From: Aquitalea sp.
GTDB taxonomy: Bacteria > Pseudomonadota > Gammaproteobacteria > Burkholderiales > Chromobacteriaceae
Assembly: GCA_019232735.1 (NCBI GenBank)
Contig: JAFANL010000146.1
Span: 1-14,479, forward strand
DNA: 14,479 nt
Direction of reading: 5' to 3'
Under the pieces are notes generated by a model. It had not been told where the DNA came from and did no database searches. It was given only the letters and a program-made list of their open reading frames with translations. Below are positions 6,730-13,195 of this stretch, in pieces. The translations under genes were made by a program, and so were the position numbers. Position 1 is the first letter of the stretch; every line of letters starts with the position of its first letter.

Positions 6730-7581
6730 ATGTCCCCACAATTCCATTCTTATCCGGCACCCGCCAAGCTTAATCTGCTACTGCACATTGTCGGCAAACG
6801 TGACGATGGCTACCACCTGCTGGAAACGGTGTTCCGTTTCATCGATTACAGCGACACGGTGGAATTGGCCGTGCGTGATGACGGCGTGATCGAATTGCTC
6901 AACCCGATCGAGGGTGTGGCTCCCGAGCAGGATCTCACCGTTCGTGCCGCCCGCTTGCTGCAACAGCGCAGTGCTTGCACGCTGGGCGCCAGCATCCGTC
7001 TGAGCAAACGCATCCCGATGGGGGGGGGCTTGGGGGGCGGAAGTTCGGATGCCGCCACTGTTTTGCTGGCGCTGAATCATTTGTGGCAGACAAATTATTC
7101 GCGCGAACAATTGATGCAATTGGGTTTGCAGCTGGGCGCAGACGTTCCGGTGTTTATTTTCGGCAAGAATGCGCTGGCTACCGGAATTGGTGAAAAACTG
7201 AATGAAATCAAGCTGAAACCGGCGTGGTATGTTGTAATTCACCCCGGGGTACATGTACCAACTGCAGAAATATTTAAGAAATTTGCAGGAAGGGTGTTGA
7301 CAGAGGAAGGCCGCATCAGCATAATGCGAATCCTCGAAACAACGCAGCAACGACGAAACGCGCTGCAGCAAGTTGTTTCGGAGATGTACCCGGCGGTGAA
7401 TGAAGTACTGAGCGAGTTGAAAAAATATGGTTCGCCGCTGATGACTGGTTCTGGAGCTTGTGTGTTCCTTGAGTGCCAGTCAGAGGAAGAAGCCGATAAA
7501 GTTTATCAGGCAATGTCCGGAAAGTATAAGGGATTTGTTGCAAAAGGGCTGAATAGCCACCCCTTATTGGACATTGTTTAA
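6730..7581 (+). CDS. ispE: 4-diphosphocytidyl-2-C-methyl-D-erythritol kinase IspE
   Basis: GHMP-family kinase of the MEP isoprenoid pathway. It phosphorylates the 2-hydroxyl of CDP-methylerythritol with ATP. The 283-aa length is standard. Seen: PAPAKLNLLLHI with the catalytic Lys13, GYHLLETVF (His29), the glycine-rich ATP loop MGGGLGGGSSDAA at 97-109, catalytic Asp138 in LGADVPVF, and the C-terminal GHMP motif MTGSGACVF. The ATP loop is encoded by a run of nine G (7020-7028) and one of six G (7032-7037). From about 7085 onward codon use changes: AT-rich third positions and codons rare in the neighbours (ATA, AGG, CGA, GGA). That half also contains a strong promoter-like sequence at 7297-7325. 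The start ATG has only a weak ribosome binding site, 44 bp after lolB. The stop is 8 bp before tRNA-Gln. Confidence 0.96.
   Translation: MSPQFHSYPAPAKLNLLLHIVGKRDDGYHLLETVFRFIDYSDTVELAVRDDGVIELLNPIEGVAPEQDLTVRAARLLQQRSACTLGASIRLSKRIPMGGGLGGGSSDAATVLLALNHLWQTNYSREQLMQLGLQLGADVPVFIFGKNALATGIGEKLNEIKLKPAWYVVIHPGVHVPTAEIFKKFAGRVLTEEGRISIMRILETTQQRRNALQQVVSEMYPAVNEVLSELKKYGSPLMTGSGACVFLECQSEEEADKVYQAMSGKYKGFVAKGLNSHPLLDIV
7297..7325 (+). promoter_or_regulatory. Internal sigma-70 promoter inside ispE, facing tRNA-Gln and prs
   Basis: TTGACA (7297-7302) is a perfect -35 consensus. A 17-nt spacer follows, then CATAAT (7320-7325), five of six matches to the -10 consensus. It lies in the AT-shifted half of ispE and encodes VLT...SIM in frame. 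Transcription would start near 7332, about 257 nt before the tRNA. In E. coli a promoter serving prs is also reported in this upstream region, which supports function. No expression evidence is available here. Confidence 0.62.
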
Positions 7582-7589
7582 AAGTTTAT

Positions 7590-7664
7590 TGGGGAGTCGC
7601 CAAGTGGTAAGGCACCGGATTTTGATTCCGGCATTCGTAGGTTCGATCCCTACCTCCCCAGCCA
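7590..7664 (+). tRNA. tRNA-Gln (anticodon UUG)
   Basis: A complete 75-nt tRNA with encoded CCA. The acceptor stem pairs TGGGGAG (7590-7596) with CTCCCCA, followed by discriminator G and CCA. The U1-A72 pair is typical of glutamine tRNAs. The D arm is GCC/GGC with GG in the loop. The anticodon stem CCGGA/TCCGG encloses the loop TTTTGAT, giving anticodon TTG. The T arm GTAGG/CCTAC encloses TTCGATC. It starts 8 bp after the ispE stop and is followed by two hairpins, so it is probably processed from transcripts that begin upstream in or before ispE. Confidence 0.97.
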
Positions 7665-7670
7665 AGACTT

Positions 7671-7686
7671 TCTCTCAATAGAGAGA
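7671..7686 (+). other. Short hairpin just 3' of tRNA-Gln
   Basis: TCTCTC (7671-7676) and GAGAGA (7681-7686) form a 6-bp stem with loop AATA. It begins 6 nt after the tRNA CCA end and lies directly before the terminator. It has no T tract, so it is not a terminator itself. It may affect 3' processing of the tRNA precursor, which is inference. Confidence 0.4.
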
Positions 7687-7691
7687 GCATG

Positions 7692-7725
7692 AAAAAAGCG
7701 TGTAAGAATCCCTTACACGCTTTTT
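7692..7725 (+). terminator. Intrinsic terminator between tRNA-Gln and prs
   Basis: GCGTGTAAG (7698-7706) pairs perfectly with CTTACACGC (7712-7720) around loop AATCC. Six A precede and five T follow, extending the stem and giving the U tract. It ends 27 nt before the prs ATG, leaving no room for a conventional promoter between terminator and gene. The A tract also makes it potentially bidirectional. Confidence 0.85.
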
Positions 7726-7752
7726 CTTTATCCTGCTAAGGCAAATGGAATC

Positions 7753-8736
7753 ATGGCGTCATACGACAGTTTGATGGTATTTACCGGGACCGCTAACCCG
7801 GAACTCGCTCAAAACGTGGTCAAGCATCTGGACATCTCCCTCGGTCGTGCCGATGTGGGCAAGTTCAGCGATGGCGAAGTCGCCGTTGAACTGCTGGAAA
7901 ATGTCCGTGGCCGCGATGTGTTCATCCTGCAATCCACCTGCGCGCCCACCAATGACAATCTGATGGAAATCCTGACCATGGCCGATGCGCTCAAGCGCGC
8001 CTCTGCTGGCCGGATTACCGCAGCCATTCCCTACTTTGGCTACGCCCGTCAGGACCGTCGTCCGCGTTCCGCCCGTGTACCGATTTCCGCCAAGCTGGTC
8101 GCCAATATGCTGACCAGCGCCGGTATCGACCGTGTGCTGACCGTCGACCTGCACGCCGACCAGATCCAGGGTTTCTTCGATATCCCGGTGGATAACGTCT
8201 ACGCTACCCCGGTATTGCTGAAGGACATCCGCTCCCAGCGCATCGACGACCTGATCGTGGTCAGCCCGGACGTGGGCGGTGTGGTACGTGCCCGTGCCAT
8301 GGCCAAGGCGCTGAATACCGATCTGGCCATCATCGACAAGCGTCGTCCCAAGGCCAATGTGGCCGAGGTGATGAACATCATCGGTGATGTATCCGGTCGT
8401 ACCTGTCTGATCGTGGATGACATGATCGACACCGCCAACACCCTGTGCAAGGCGGCTTCCGCGCTGAAAGAGCGTGGCGCCCAGCGCGTGCTGGCCTATG
8501 CCACCCATGCGATTTTCTCCGGCCAGGCCGTGGATCGCATCAAGAATTCCGACATCGACATGGTCGTTGTCACCGACACCATTCCGTTGACTGCACAGGC
8601 CCTGGCCTGCCCGAACATCCGGGTTGCCAGCATCGCCGGCCTGCTGGCCGAAACGCTGCGCCGCATCAACAACGAGGAATCGGTGTCCTACCTCTTCAAT
8701 GAGGAACTGGTTTCGTCGGGCGCTTGCCTGCCGTAA
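7753..8736 (+). CDS. prs: Ribose-phosphate pyrophosphokinase (PRPP synthetase)
   Basis: Makes 5-phosphoribosyl-1-pyrophosphate from ribose 5-phosphate and ATP, the precursor for purines, pyrimidines, His, Trp and NAD. The 327-aa product is close to the class I length (E. coli 315). Seen: KFSDGEVAVELLENVRG, TCAPTNDNLME, the flexible-loop motif YARQDRRPRSARVPI, catalytic-region DLHADQIQGFFD, VVSPDVGGVVRAR, KRRP, and the PRPP-binding loop VDDMIDTANTL (DDMIDTGGTL in E. coli). A short tail, NEELVSSGACLP, extends beyond the E. coli end. The ATG at 7753 has only modest Shine-Dalgarno matches (TAAGG at 7737-7741, TGGAA closer). The gene sits 27 nt past a strong terminator, so expression probably depends on read-through or a promoter overlapping the terminator. 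rplY follows after 60 bp. Confidence 0.97.
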   Translation: MASYDSLMVFTGTANPELAQNVVKHLDISLGRADVGKFSDGEVAVELLENVRGRDVFILQSTCAPTNDNLMEILTMADALKRASAGRITAAIPYFGYARQDRRPRSARVPISAKLVANMLTSAGIDRVLTVDLHADQIQGFFDIPVDNVYATPVLLKDIRSQRIDDLIVVSPDVGGVVRARAMAKALNTDLAIIDKRRPKANVAEVMNIIGDVSGRTCLIVDDMIDTANTLCKAASALKERGAQRVLAYATHAIFSGQAVDRIKNSDIDMVVVTDTIPLTAQALACPNIRVASIAGLLAETLRRINNEESVSYLFNEELVSSGACLP

Positions 8737-8796
8737 CATCAGGCCCGCTGGTCGCGGCGGGGCTGGTGCCTTCAACTTGAAATACTGGAGCTTTAC

Positions 8797-9357
8797 ATGT
8801 CTTATGAACTGATCGCCGCCAAGCGCGAAGAGATGGGTACTGGTGCGAGCCGCCGCCTGCGTCACGCTGGCAAACTGCCGGCCGTGGTATACGGCAACGG
8901 CGCTGCTGAGTCCATCGTTCTGGACCACAACACTGTTTTCTACGCGCTGAAGGAAGAAGCTTTCCATTCCGCCATTCTGGATCTGGTCATCGACGGTCAG
9001 AAGCAAGCCGTCATCCTGCGTGACTTCCAGAACCACCCGTACAAACAGCAAGTGATGCACATCGACTTCCAACGTGTAGACCTGAGCCAGAAGGTACACG
9101 TGAAGATCCAGCTGCACTTCGTTAACGCCGACGTATCCGAAGCTGTGAAGCTGCAAGGTGCCAAGATCAGCCACATCATCAATGAAGTGGAAGTTCGTGC
9201 ACTGCCGGCCGACCTGCCGAAGTTCATCGAAGTTGACCTGTCCTCCATCAAGGTAGGCGAAGCTGTACACCTGTCCGACCTGAAACTGCCGGCCGGCGTG
9301 GAAATCACCGCTCTGGTACGTGGCGAAGACGCCGCTATCGCTCTGGCCAACGCCTAA
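8797..9357 (+). CDS. rplY: 50S ribosomal protein L25, long (CTC/TL5) form
   Basis: Binds 5S rRNA in the central protuberance of the large subunit. The 186-aa protein is the two-domain CTC type, unlike the roughly 94-aa E. coli L25. The N-terminal 5S-binding domain includes AAKREEMGTGASRRLRHAGKLPAVVYG and the signature DFQNHPYKQQVMHIDFQRVD at about 75-95. The C-terminal beta domain includes VEVRALPADLPKFIEVDLSSIKVGEAVHLSDL. A good ribosome binding site, TGGAG at 8786-8790, lies 6 nt before the ATG. Codon use is strongly biased to C/G-ending preferred codons, as expected for a highly expressed gene. It is probably cotranscribed with prs. A terminator follows 22 bp after its stop. Confidence 0.97.
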   Translation: MSYELIAAKREEMGTGASRRLRHAGKLPAVVYGNGAAESIVLDHNTVFYALKEEAFHSAILDLVIDGQKQAVILRDFQNHPYKQQVMHIDFQRVDLSQKVHVKIQLHFVNADVSEAVKLQGAKISHIINEVEVRALPADLPKFIEVDLSSIKVGEAVHLSDLKLPAGVEITALVRGEDAAIALANA

Positions 9358-9378
9358 GCGCTAGTGCTTGTCTGACAA

Positions 9379-9417
9379 GGGCTCGTTGTGAGGCTTCGGC
9401 CCGCAGCGAGCCTTTTT
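9379..9417 (+). terminator. Intrinsic terminator with UUCG tetraloop between rplY and pth
   Basis: GGCTCGTTGTG (9380-9390) pairs with CGCAGCGAGCC (9402-9412) with two G-T wobbles. Inside is GGC-TTCG-GCC, a classic stable tetraloop. TTTTT follows at 9413-9417. Its U tract ends 16 nt before the pth ATG, so pth must be reached by read-through or from a promoter overlapping this element. Confidence 0.85.
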
Positions 9418-9433
9418 ACTGGAAAAACCGATC

Positions 9434-10015
9434 ATGTCTTCCATTCGCATGATTGTCGGCCTGGGCAATCCGGGCCCGGACTATGAAAAGACCCGCCACA
9501 ATGCCGGTTTCTGGCTGGTGGACGAGTTGTGCTGGAAATACAAGGGTAACTGGCGTACCGAAGGCAAGTTCCATGGCGATGTTGCCCGGGTCCAGATCGA
9601 AGGGCAGGATATCTGGCTGCTCAAGCCGATGACCTTCATGAATCTGTCCGGACAAGCCGTGCTGGCATTGGCCCACTTCTACAAGATTTTGCCGGACCAG
9701 ATCCTGGTGGTGCATGACGAGCTGGATCTGCCCCCTGGCACGGCCCGCCTCAAGCAAGGCGGCGGCCACGGTGGTCATAATGGCCTGAAAGACATTGCCG
9801 CGCGGCTGAGTTCACCGGCCTTCTGGCGCTTGCGTCTGGGTATCGGCCACCCGGGTGACCGCAACGAAGTGGCCAACTTTGTCCTGAAAAAACCGCGTGC
9901 GGAAGAGCAGAGCGCCATCGATGACGCCGTGCTCAAGTCATTGAGCTATCTGCCTCTGGCCATCAGCGACAAGATGGCGATGGCAATGAAAGAGCTGCAT
10001 ACTGCAGCCAAATGA
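9434..10015 (+). CDS. pth: Peptidyl-tRNA hydrolase
   Basis: Releases tRNA from peptidyl-tRNAs that drop off the ribosome. The 193-aa product matches the bacterial Pth family (E. coli 194 aa). Key residues are visible: Asn12 in VGLGNPGPDYEKTRHNAGF, catalytic His22 in the same block, Asn70 in TFMNLSG, and Asp95 in VVHDELDLPPG. GGGHGGHNGLKD and RLRLGIGHPGDR follow. The ATG at 9434 gives MSSIRMIVGLGNPG, aligning with the E. coli start. An internal Met at residue 6 would remove the first strand. GGAA about 9 nt upstream may serve as ribosome binding site. It lies immediately behind the UUCG terminator and 59 bp before ychF, its usual partner in gamma- and beta-proteobacteria. Confidence 0.97.
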   Translation: MSSIRMIVGLGNPGPDYEKTRHNAGFWLVDELCWKYKGNWRTEGKFHGDVARVQIEGQDIWLLKPMTFMNLSGQAVLALAHFYKILPDQILVVHDELDLPPGTARLKQGGGHGGHNGLKDIAARLSSPAFWRLRLGIGHPGDRNEVANFVLKKPRAEEQSAIDDAVLKSLSYLPLAISDKMAMAMKELHTAAK

Positions 10016-10023
10016 TTCCCTGG

Positions 10024-10038
10024 GCCGCTTGTAGCGGC
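10024..10038 (+). other. Small hairpin in the pth-ychF gap
   Basis: GCCGCT (10024-10029) and AGCGGC (10033-10038) form a perfect 6-bp stem with loop TGT. There is no T tract, so it is not a standard terminator. It could be an mRNA processing or stability element within the pth-ychF transcript. No specific role can be read from the sequence. Confidence 0.35.
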
Positions 10039-10074
10039 TCGCAAGATTGTGAACCGATTTCAAGGAATGCTGAC

Positions 10075-11166
10075 ATGAGTCTGAAGTGCGGTATTGTTGG
10101 CCTGCCCAATGTTGGCAAGTCCACCCTGTTCAACGCCCTGACCAAGGCCGGTATCGAAGCCGCCAATTATCCGTTCTGCACCATCGAGCCCAATGTCGGC
10201 ATCGTGGAAGTGCCGGATCCGCGTCTGGCCGAACTGGCCAAGATCATCAACCCGCAAAAGATCCAGCCCGCCATCGTCGAGTTTGTCGACATCGCCGGCC
10301 TGGTCGCGGGTGCCTCCAAGGGCGAAGGTCTGGGTAACCAGTTCCTGGCCAACATCCGTGAAACCGACGCCATCGTCAATGTGGTGCGTTGCTTCAACGA
10401 CGACAATATCGTCCACGTTGCCGGCAAGGTCGACCCGCTGGCCGATATCGAAACCATTCTGACCGAACTGGCGCTGGCCGACCTGTCGGCCGTGGAAAAA
10501 GCCATTACCCGCGAAGGCAAGAAGGCCAAGTCCGGCGACAAGGACGCACGTGCACTGATCGCCGTGCTGGAACAGCTGGTGCCGCATCTGAACGAAGGCA
10601 AGCCGGCCCGCTCGCTCGGCCTGTCCGAAGAAGACAAGGCCTTGATCAAGCCGCTGTGTCTGCTCACCATCAAGCCGGCCATGTATGTGGCCAACGTGGC
10701 AGAAGACGGTTTCAGCAATAATCCGCTGCTGGCCCGCGTGGAAGAATACGCTGCCAAGGAAGGCGCACCGGTGGTGGCACTGTGTGCGGCCATTGAATCG
10801 GAAATTGCCGAACTGGATGACGCCGACAAGGCTGAATTCCTGGAAACCCTGGGCCTGGAAGAGCCGGGTCTGGATCGCCTGATCCGTGCCGGCTACAAGC
10901 TGCTGGGCCTGCAAACCTACTTCACCGCCGGTGTGAAGGAAGTCCGCGCCTGGACCATCCATGTTGGCGACACCGCCCCGCAGGCCGCCGGTGTGATTCA
11001 CACCGACTTCGAACGCGGCTTCATCCGTGCGCAAACCATCGCCTACGCCGACTTTATCGCCCTGGGCGGTGAAGCCAAGGCTAAGGAAGCGGGCAAGATG
11101 CGCGCCGAAGGCAAGGAATATGTGGTGCAAGATGGCGATGTGATGAACTTCCTGTTTAACGTCTAA
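10075..11166 (+). CDS. ychF: Redox-regulated ATPase YchF (Obg-like, OLA1 family)
   Basis: TRAFAC-class P-loop NTPase related to Obg GTPases but preferring ATP. It associates with ribosomes and is linked to oxidative-stress responses. The 363-aa length equals that of E. coli YchF. Seen: G1 GLPNVGKS at residues 9-16, NYPFCTIEPNVG (switch I), DIAGLVAGASKGEGLGNQFL (G3), and ANVAED, the NxxE variant of the G4 motif that explains ATP preference. The C-terminal TGS-like domain includes LQTYFTAGVKEVRAWT and FERGFIRAQTIAYADF, with the end VMNFLFNV. The start at 10075 is set by AAGGA at 10062-10066 with 8-nt spacing. The frame is open from 10012, but that extension lacks conserved sequence. It is the last gene of the block before a strong terminator. 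Confidence 0.97.
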   Translation: MSLKCGIVGLPNVGKSTLFNALTKAGIEAANYPFCTIEPNVGIVEVPDPRLAELAKIINPQKIQPAIVEFVDIAGLVAGASKGEGLGNQFLANIRETDAIVNVVRCFNDDNIVHVAGKVDPLADIETILTELALADLSAVEKAITREGKKAKSGDKDARALIAVLEQLVPHLNEGKPARSLGLSEEDKALIKPLCLLTIKPAMYVANVAEDGFSNNPLLARVEEYAAKEGAPVVALCAAIESEIAELDDADKAEFLETLGLEEPGLDRLIRAGYKLLGLQTYFTAGVKEVRAWTIHVGDTAPQAAGVIHTDFERGFIRAQTIAYADFIALGGEAKAKEAGKMRAEGKEYVVQDGDVMNFLFNV

Positions 11167-11199
11167 GCCTATCGTTCGGCTTGAGCCTGACAAGAAGAG

Positions 11200-11229
11200 G
11201 CCCGAAACATCAGTGTTTCGGGCTTTTTT
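11200..11229 (+). terminator. Intrinsic terminator after ychF, possibly bidirectional
   Basis: GCCCGAAACA (11200-11209) pairs with TGTTTCGGGC (11214-11223) around the tetraloop TCAG, followed by six T. It stands 33 nt after the ychF stop and 33 nt from the stop of the convergent DUF945 gene. On the minus strand the stem is followed by the pyrimidine-rich CTCTTCTTG, so it may serve both genes. Confidence 0.88.
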
Positions 11230-11262
11230 GTATTGTCATGTCCGGGGCTGGCGCCGCCAGCA

Positions 11263-12945
11263 TCAGTGATTGGCGCACCTCATGATGGCGCGATCACTGC
11301 TAAGGCTCAGGCAGTGCCTGAGATCGACCTGTGGGCCTGGCAGCTTATTGCTGTGCGCTGCCGCTGGGGTCTTCTCCCCGGCCTCTGGTGCTGCAGCCAT
11401 GTTGGCGGCTGGGAGAGCCGGAGCCTGAGTCGCAGGCGGGCTTGCCGGAGGAGGTGGTGTCACCATGGCCTGAGGCGATGCCTGGCTTGCCGGAGCCGTG
11501 ATGAGCGGTGCCGTGATTGGCGGCGTTGCCGGGGCTGGAACAGGGCTTGTTGCTGCCGGGGGCTGGGCTGTGTTCATGCCTGCCAGGGCCGCAGGCAGGC
11601 TGCTGACTGGCTGGCCGTTAGCCTTGACCCCGTTACTGTCGATTTGCAGGCTGGTACTGATGGTCTTGCCATCGTCCTTGATCAGCCCCCGGCTTTGCCA
11701 CTGAGCCAGCATGGCATCGGCGCTGGCCCTTGCCTGGGCCATCTGCTCCGCACTGCCATTTCTGGGCAGCAAGGTATCCAGCAAGCCGCGTTCCACCGAC
11801 AGCCCTGCTTTCAGGGTGCTTCTGCGCTGGCCTTGTGCCGCCAGCCAGGCCGGGGTGATCTCTGCCGGCTTGAGTCCAGAACCATCGAAACCAAAGAAGA
11901 AGTTGCCCTGGATACTGCCCTGCGGCATGTGAACCGACAGGCGTTCCAGATCGAAGGATGGCGACTGGGCAAGAAAACTGCCCATATGTTTGTAGAGCAG
12001 TGCCATCGACTGTTGTTGCATGGCGGCCGGATTGCTGCGCAGGTCCGCATGGTTGCCCAGTGCCATGGCTTCGGTTTGCCAGGCGGTGAATGCCTGCTTG
12101 TTCAGATTCCGGTAGCTGAAATCGATATGGATATTGTCCGGATTCAACTCGGGCAAGCCTGGCAGGGTGAGTTTGAGTGTGTTCAGGTGAGTGCGGTAAC
12201 TGATGTCGAAGTTACCTCCCTTGTCGCTGATATTGATATCCAGCTGTGACGGGCCAAAGCGGGCCAAAGGGGTCGCACCGGCTTGCAGGCTGGCCTCGCC
12301 AAATTGTTGGCTGGTTTGTGAGGCCCAGGCGGTATCGGGGCTACTGAAGGCGGCCAGGCTGCCATTGAGCTTGAGGTCGTTGATACGCAGTGCCAGACCC
12401 GTGCCGCCCGCTGCTGCAAGCTGGTAGTTGACGCTGGGCAGGCTCAGCGCATAGCTGACTGGTTGGCCTTCATGGGTTTGGGCCTGGCCTTCAATGCTGA
12501 AGGTCAGCGTGCCGCTGCCATTGCCCAGGGTGATGTCACGTCCGGAAATATGGCTGTCATTAGTGCCGTCAGTACGTCGAATGGTGGTGATGGTCAGTGG
12601 CAGCGGAGTACCGGGCTTGCCTTGCTCATCCAGCGGGCTCAGCGTGGTTTCGGTTTGCGACCAGCGGATGAAGGGCAGGGGAAGCTGGTTGATCCGGTAA
12701 TCAACTTGCAGATGCTGCAGCTGATTGCCCAGTGGCAGCGTGAGTTGTGCCCTGGCCGTGGAGCTGAACCAGCCACGATCAAACTGCTGCAGGCTGAGCA
12801 GCTTGCCGGCCGTGCTGTTGGCCAGCAAGGCAAAATCATTACGCATCTTGTCTTCGGTACGCATGCCGACGATGCCAGGGGCAATGCCAAACCATGCAGC
12901 GACGGCCAGTGCCAGCGTTGCTGCTACTGCCTTGATTGCCTTCAT
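11263..12945 (-). CDS. DUF945 (YdgA-like) envelope protein with Pro/Ala-rich C-terminal tail
   Basis: 560-aa protein resembling the DUF945/YdgA family, whose function is not firmly known. The N-terminal hydrophobic segment (about residues 3-23) should anchor it in the inner membrane or direct it to the periplasm. GIAPGIVG, FDRGWFSSTARAQLTL near 56-71 and a long beta-rich region with many N, Q and D residues fit the family. Residues of about 452-540 (encoded at about 11326-11592) are a Pro/Ala/Thr linker with repeats such as TPPITAPLITAP. The last 20 residues form a compact element with two cysteines (RHCLSL, IMRCANH). The ATG at 12945 is chosen because AAGGAG lies 5 nt upstream. A GTG at 12963 would place that site inside the coding region. 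It is monocistronic and convergent to ychF. The family call is from recall. Confidence 0.8.
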   Translation of the reverse strand: MKAIKAVAATLALAVAAWFGIAPGIVGMRTEDKMRNDFALLANSTAGKLLSLQQFDRGWFSSTARAQLTLPLGNQLQHLQVDYRINQLPLPFIRWSQTETTLSPLDEQGKPGTPLPLTITTIRRTDGTNDSHISGRDITLGNGSGTLTFSIEGQAQTHEGQPVSYALSLPSVNYQLAAAGGTGLALRINDLKLNGSLAAFSSPDTAWASQTSQQFGEASLQAGATPLARFGPSQLDINISDKGGNFDISYRTHLNTLKLTLPGLPELNPDNIHIDFSYRNLNKQAFTAWQTEAMALGNHADLRSNPAAMQQQSMALLYKHMGSFLAQSPSFDLERLSVHMPQGSIQGNFFFGFDGSGLKPAEITPAWLAAQGQRRSTLKAGLSVERGLLDTLLPRNGSAEQMAQARASADAMLAQWQSRGLIKDDGKTISTSLQIDSNGVKANGQPVSSLPAALAGMNTAQPPAATSPVPAPATPPITAPLITAPASQASPQAMVTPPPPASPPATQAPALPAANMAAAPEAGEKTPAAAHSNKLPGPQVDLRHCLSLSSDRAIMRCANH

Positions 12946-12950
12946 ATCCT

Positions 12951-12956
12951 CTCCTT
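12951..12956 (-). promoter_or_regulatory. Ribosome binding site fixing the DUF945 start
   Basis: On the minus strand AAGGAG is followed by 5 nt (AGGAT shares the spacing) and then ATG at 12945. It is close to the full anti-Shine-Dalgarno match and decides against the upstream GTG at 12963. Confidence 0.8.
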
Positions 12957-12976
12957 GCCACACTCAAGGTCACAAC

Positions 12977-12994
12977 CTGCATTCAAATATGCAG
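12977..12994. repeat. Inverted repeat CTGCAT-N6-ATGCAG upstream of DUF945 gene
   Basis: CTGCAT (12977-12982) and ATGCAG (12989-12994) form a perfect 6-bp dyad with a TCAAAT centre, 32 bp upstream of the DUF945 ATG. Size and position fit an operator or a hairpin in the mRNA leader. No clear promoter could be placed next to it, so the role is open. Confidence 0.4.
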
Positions 12995-13143
12995 TCAGAC
13001 TAGCAGGGCGGCGTGCGGGCGACCACCCTGGCAGCAGGATGTTTTTCAATATGCAAGCAAAAATGAGTACTGTGCAGCTTGCGCTGCATGACTGCGTGGG
13101 CTGGAAAGTCCGGGATGAAATGCGTGGTGACCGTTACCAATGG

Positions 13144-13195
13144 CTTATTTAATTTTCATGTAAAAATAAATAAGTATTGTCTGCTGCCTTATTTA
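13144..13195. repeat. AT-rich dyad with a third CTTATTTA half-site
   Basis: CTTATTTA (13144-13151), one mismatch, TTTT, loop CATGT, AAAA, one mismatch, TAAATAAG (13167-13174) makes a 31-bp, nearly perfect inverted repeat. CTTATTTA recurs at 13188-13195. It is downstream of the minus-strand secreted-protein gene and upstream of DUF945. It could be a 3' mRNA structure, an operator array or an old insertion scar. Confidence 0.55.

Noticed and set aside
7759..9270. 503-codon open frame on the minus strand opposite prs and rplY
   Set aside because: It is the complementary frame of two strongly conserved genes with GC-biased codons; it crosses their boundary and shows no domain or ribosome binding site.
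10060..11193. 377-codon minus-strand frame opposite ychF
   Set aside because: Runs opposite the whole of ychF, and composition explains it. No recognisable protein.
11233..12249. 338-codon plus-strand frame opposite the DUF945 gene
   Set aside because: Begins right after the ychF terminator with Arg/Cys/Trp-rich sequence typical of a reverse-complement frame; the minus-strand gene has start signals and a family match.
13109..13124. GGCTGGAAAGTCCGGG, resembling the 5' conserved part of RNase P RNA
   Set aside because: The rest of the RNase P RNA core does not follow. The match is short and chance-like.
13039..13152. 37-codon plus-strand frame (MFFNMQAKMSTVQ...)
   Set aside because: No ribosome binding site at proper spacing from any of its ATGs, and no recognisable motif.
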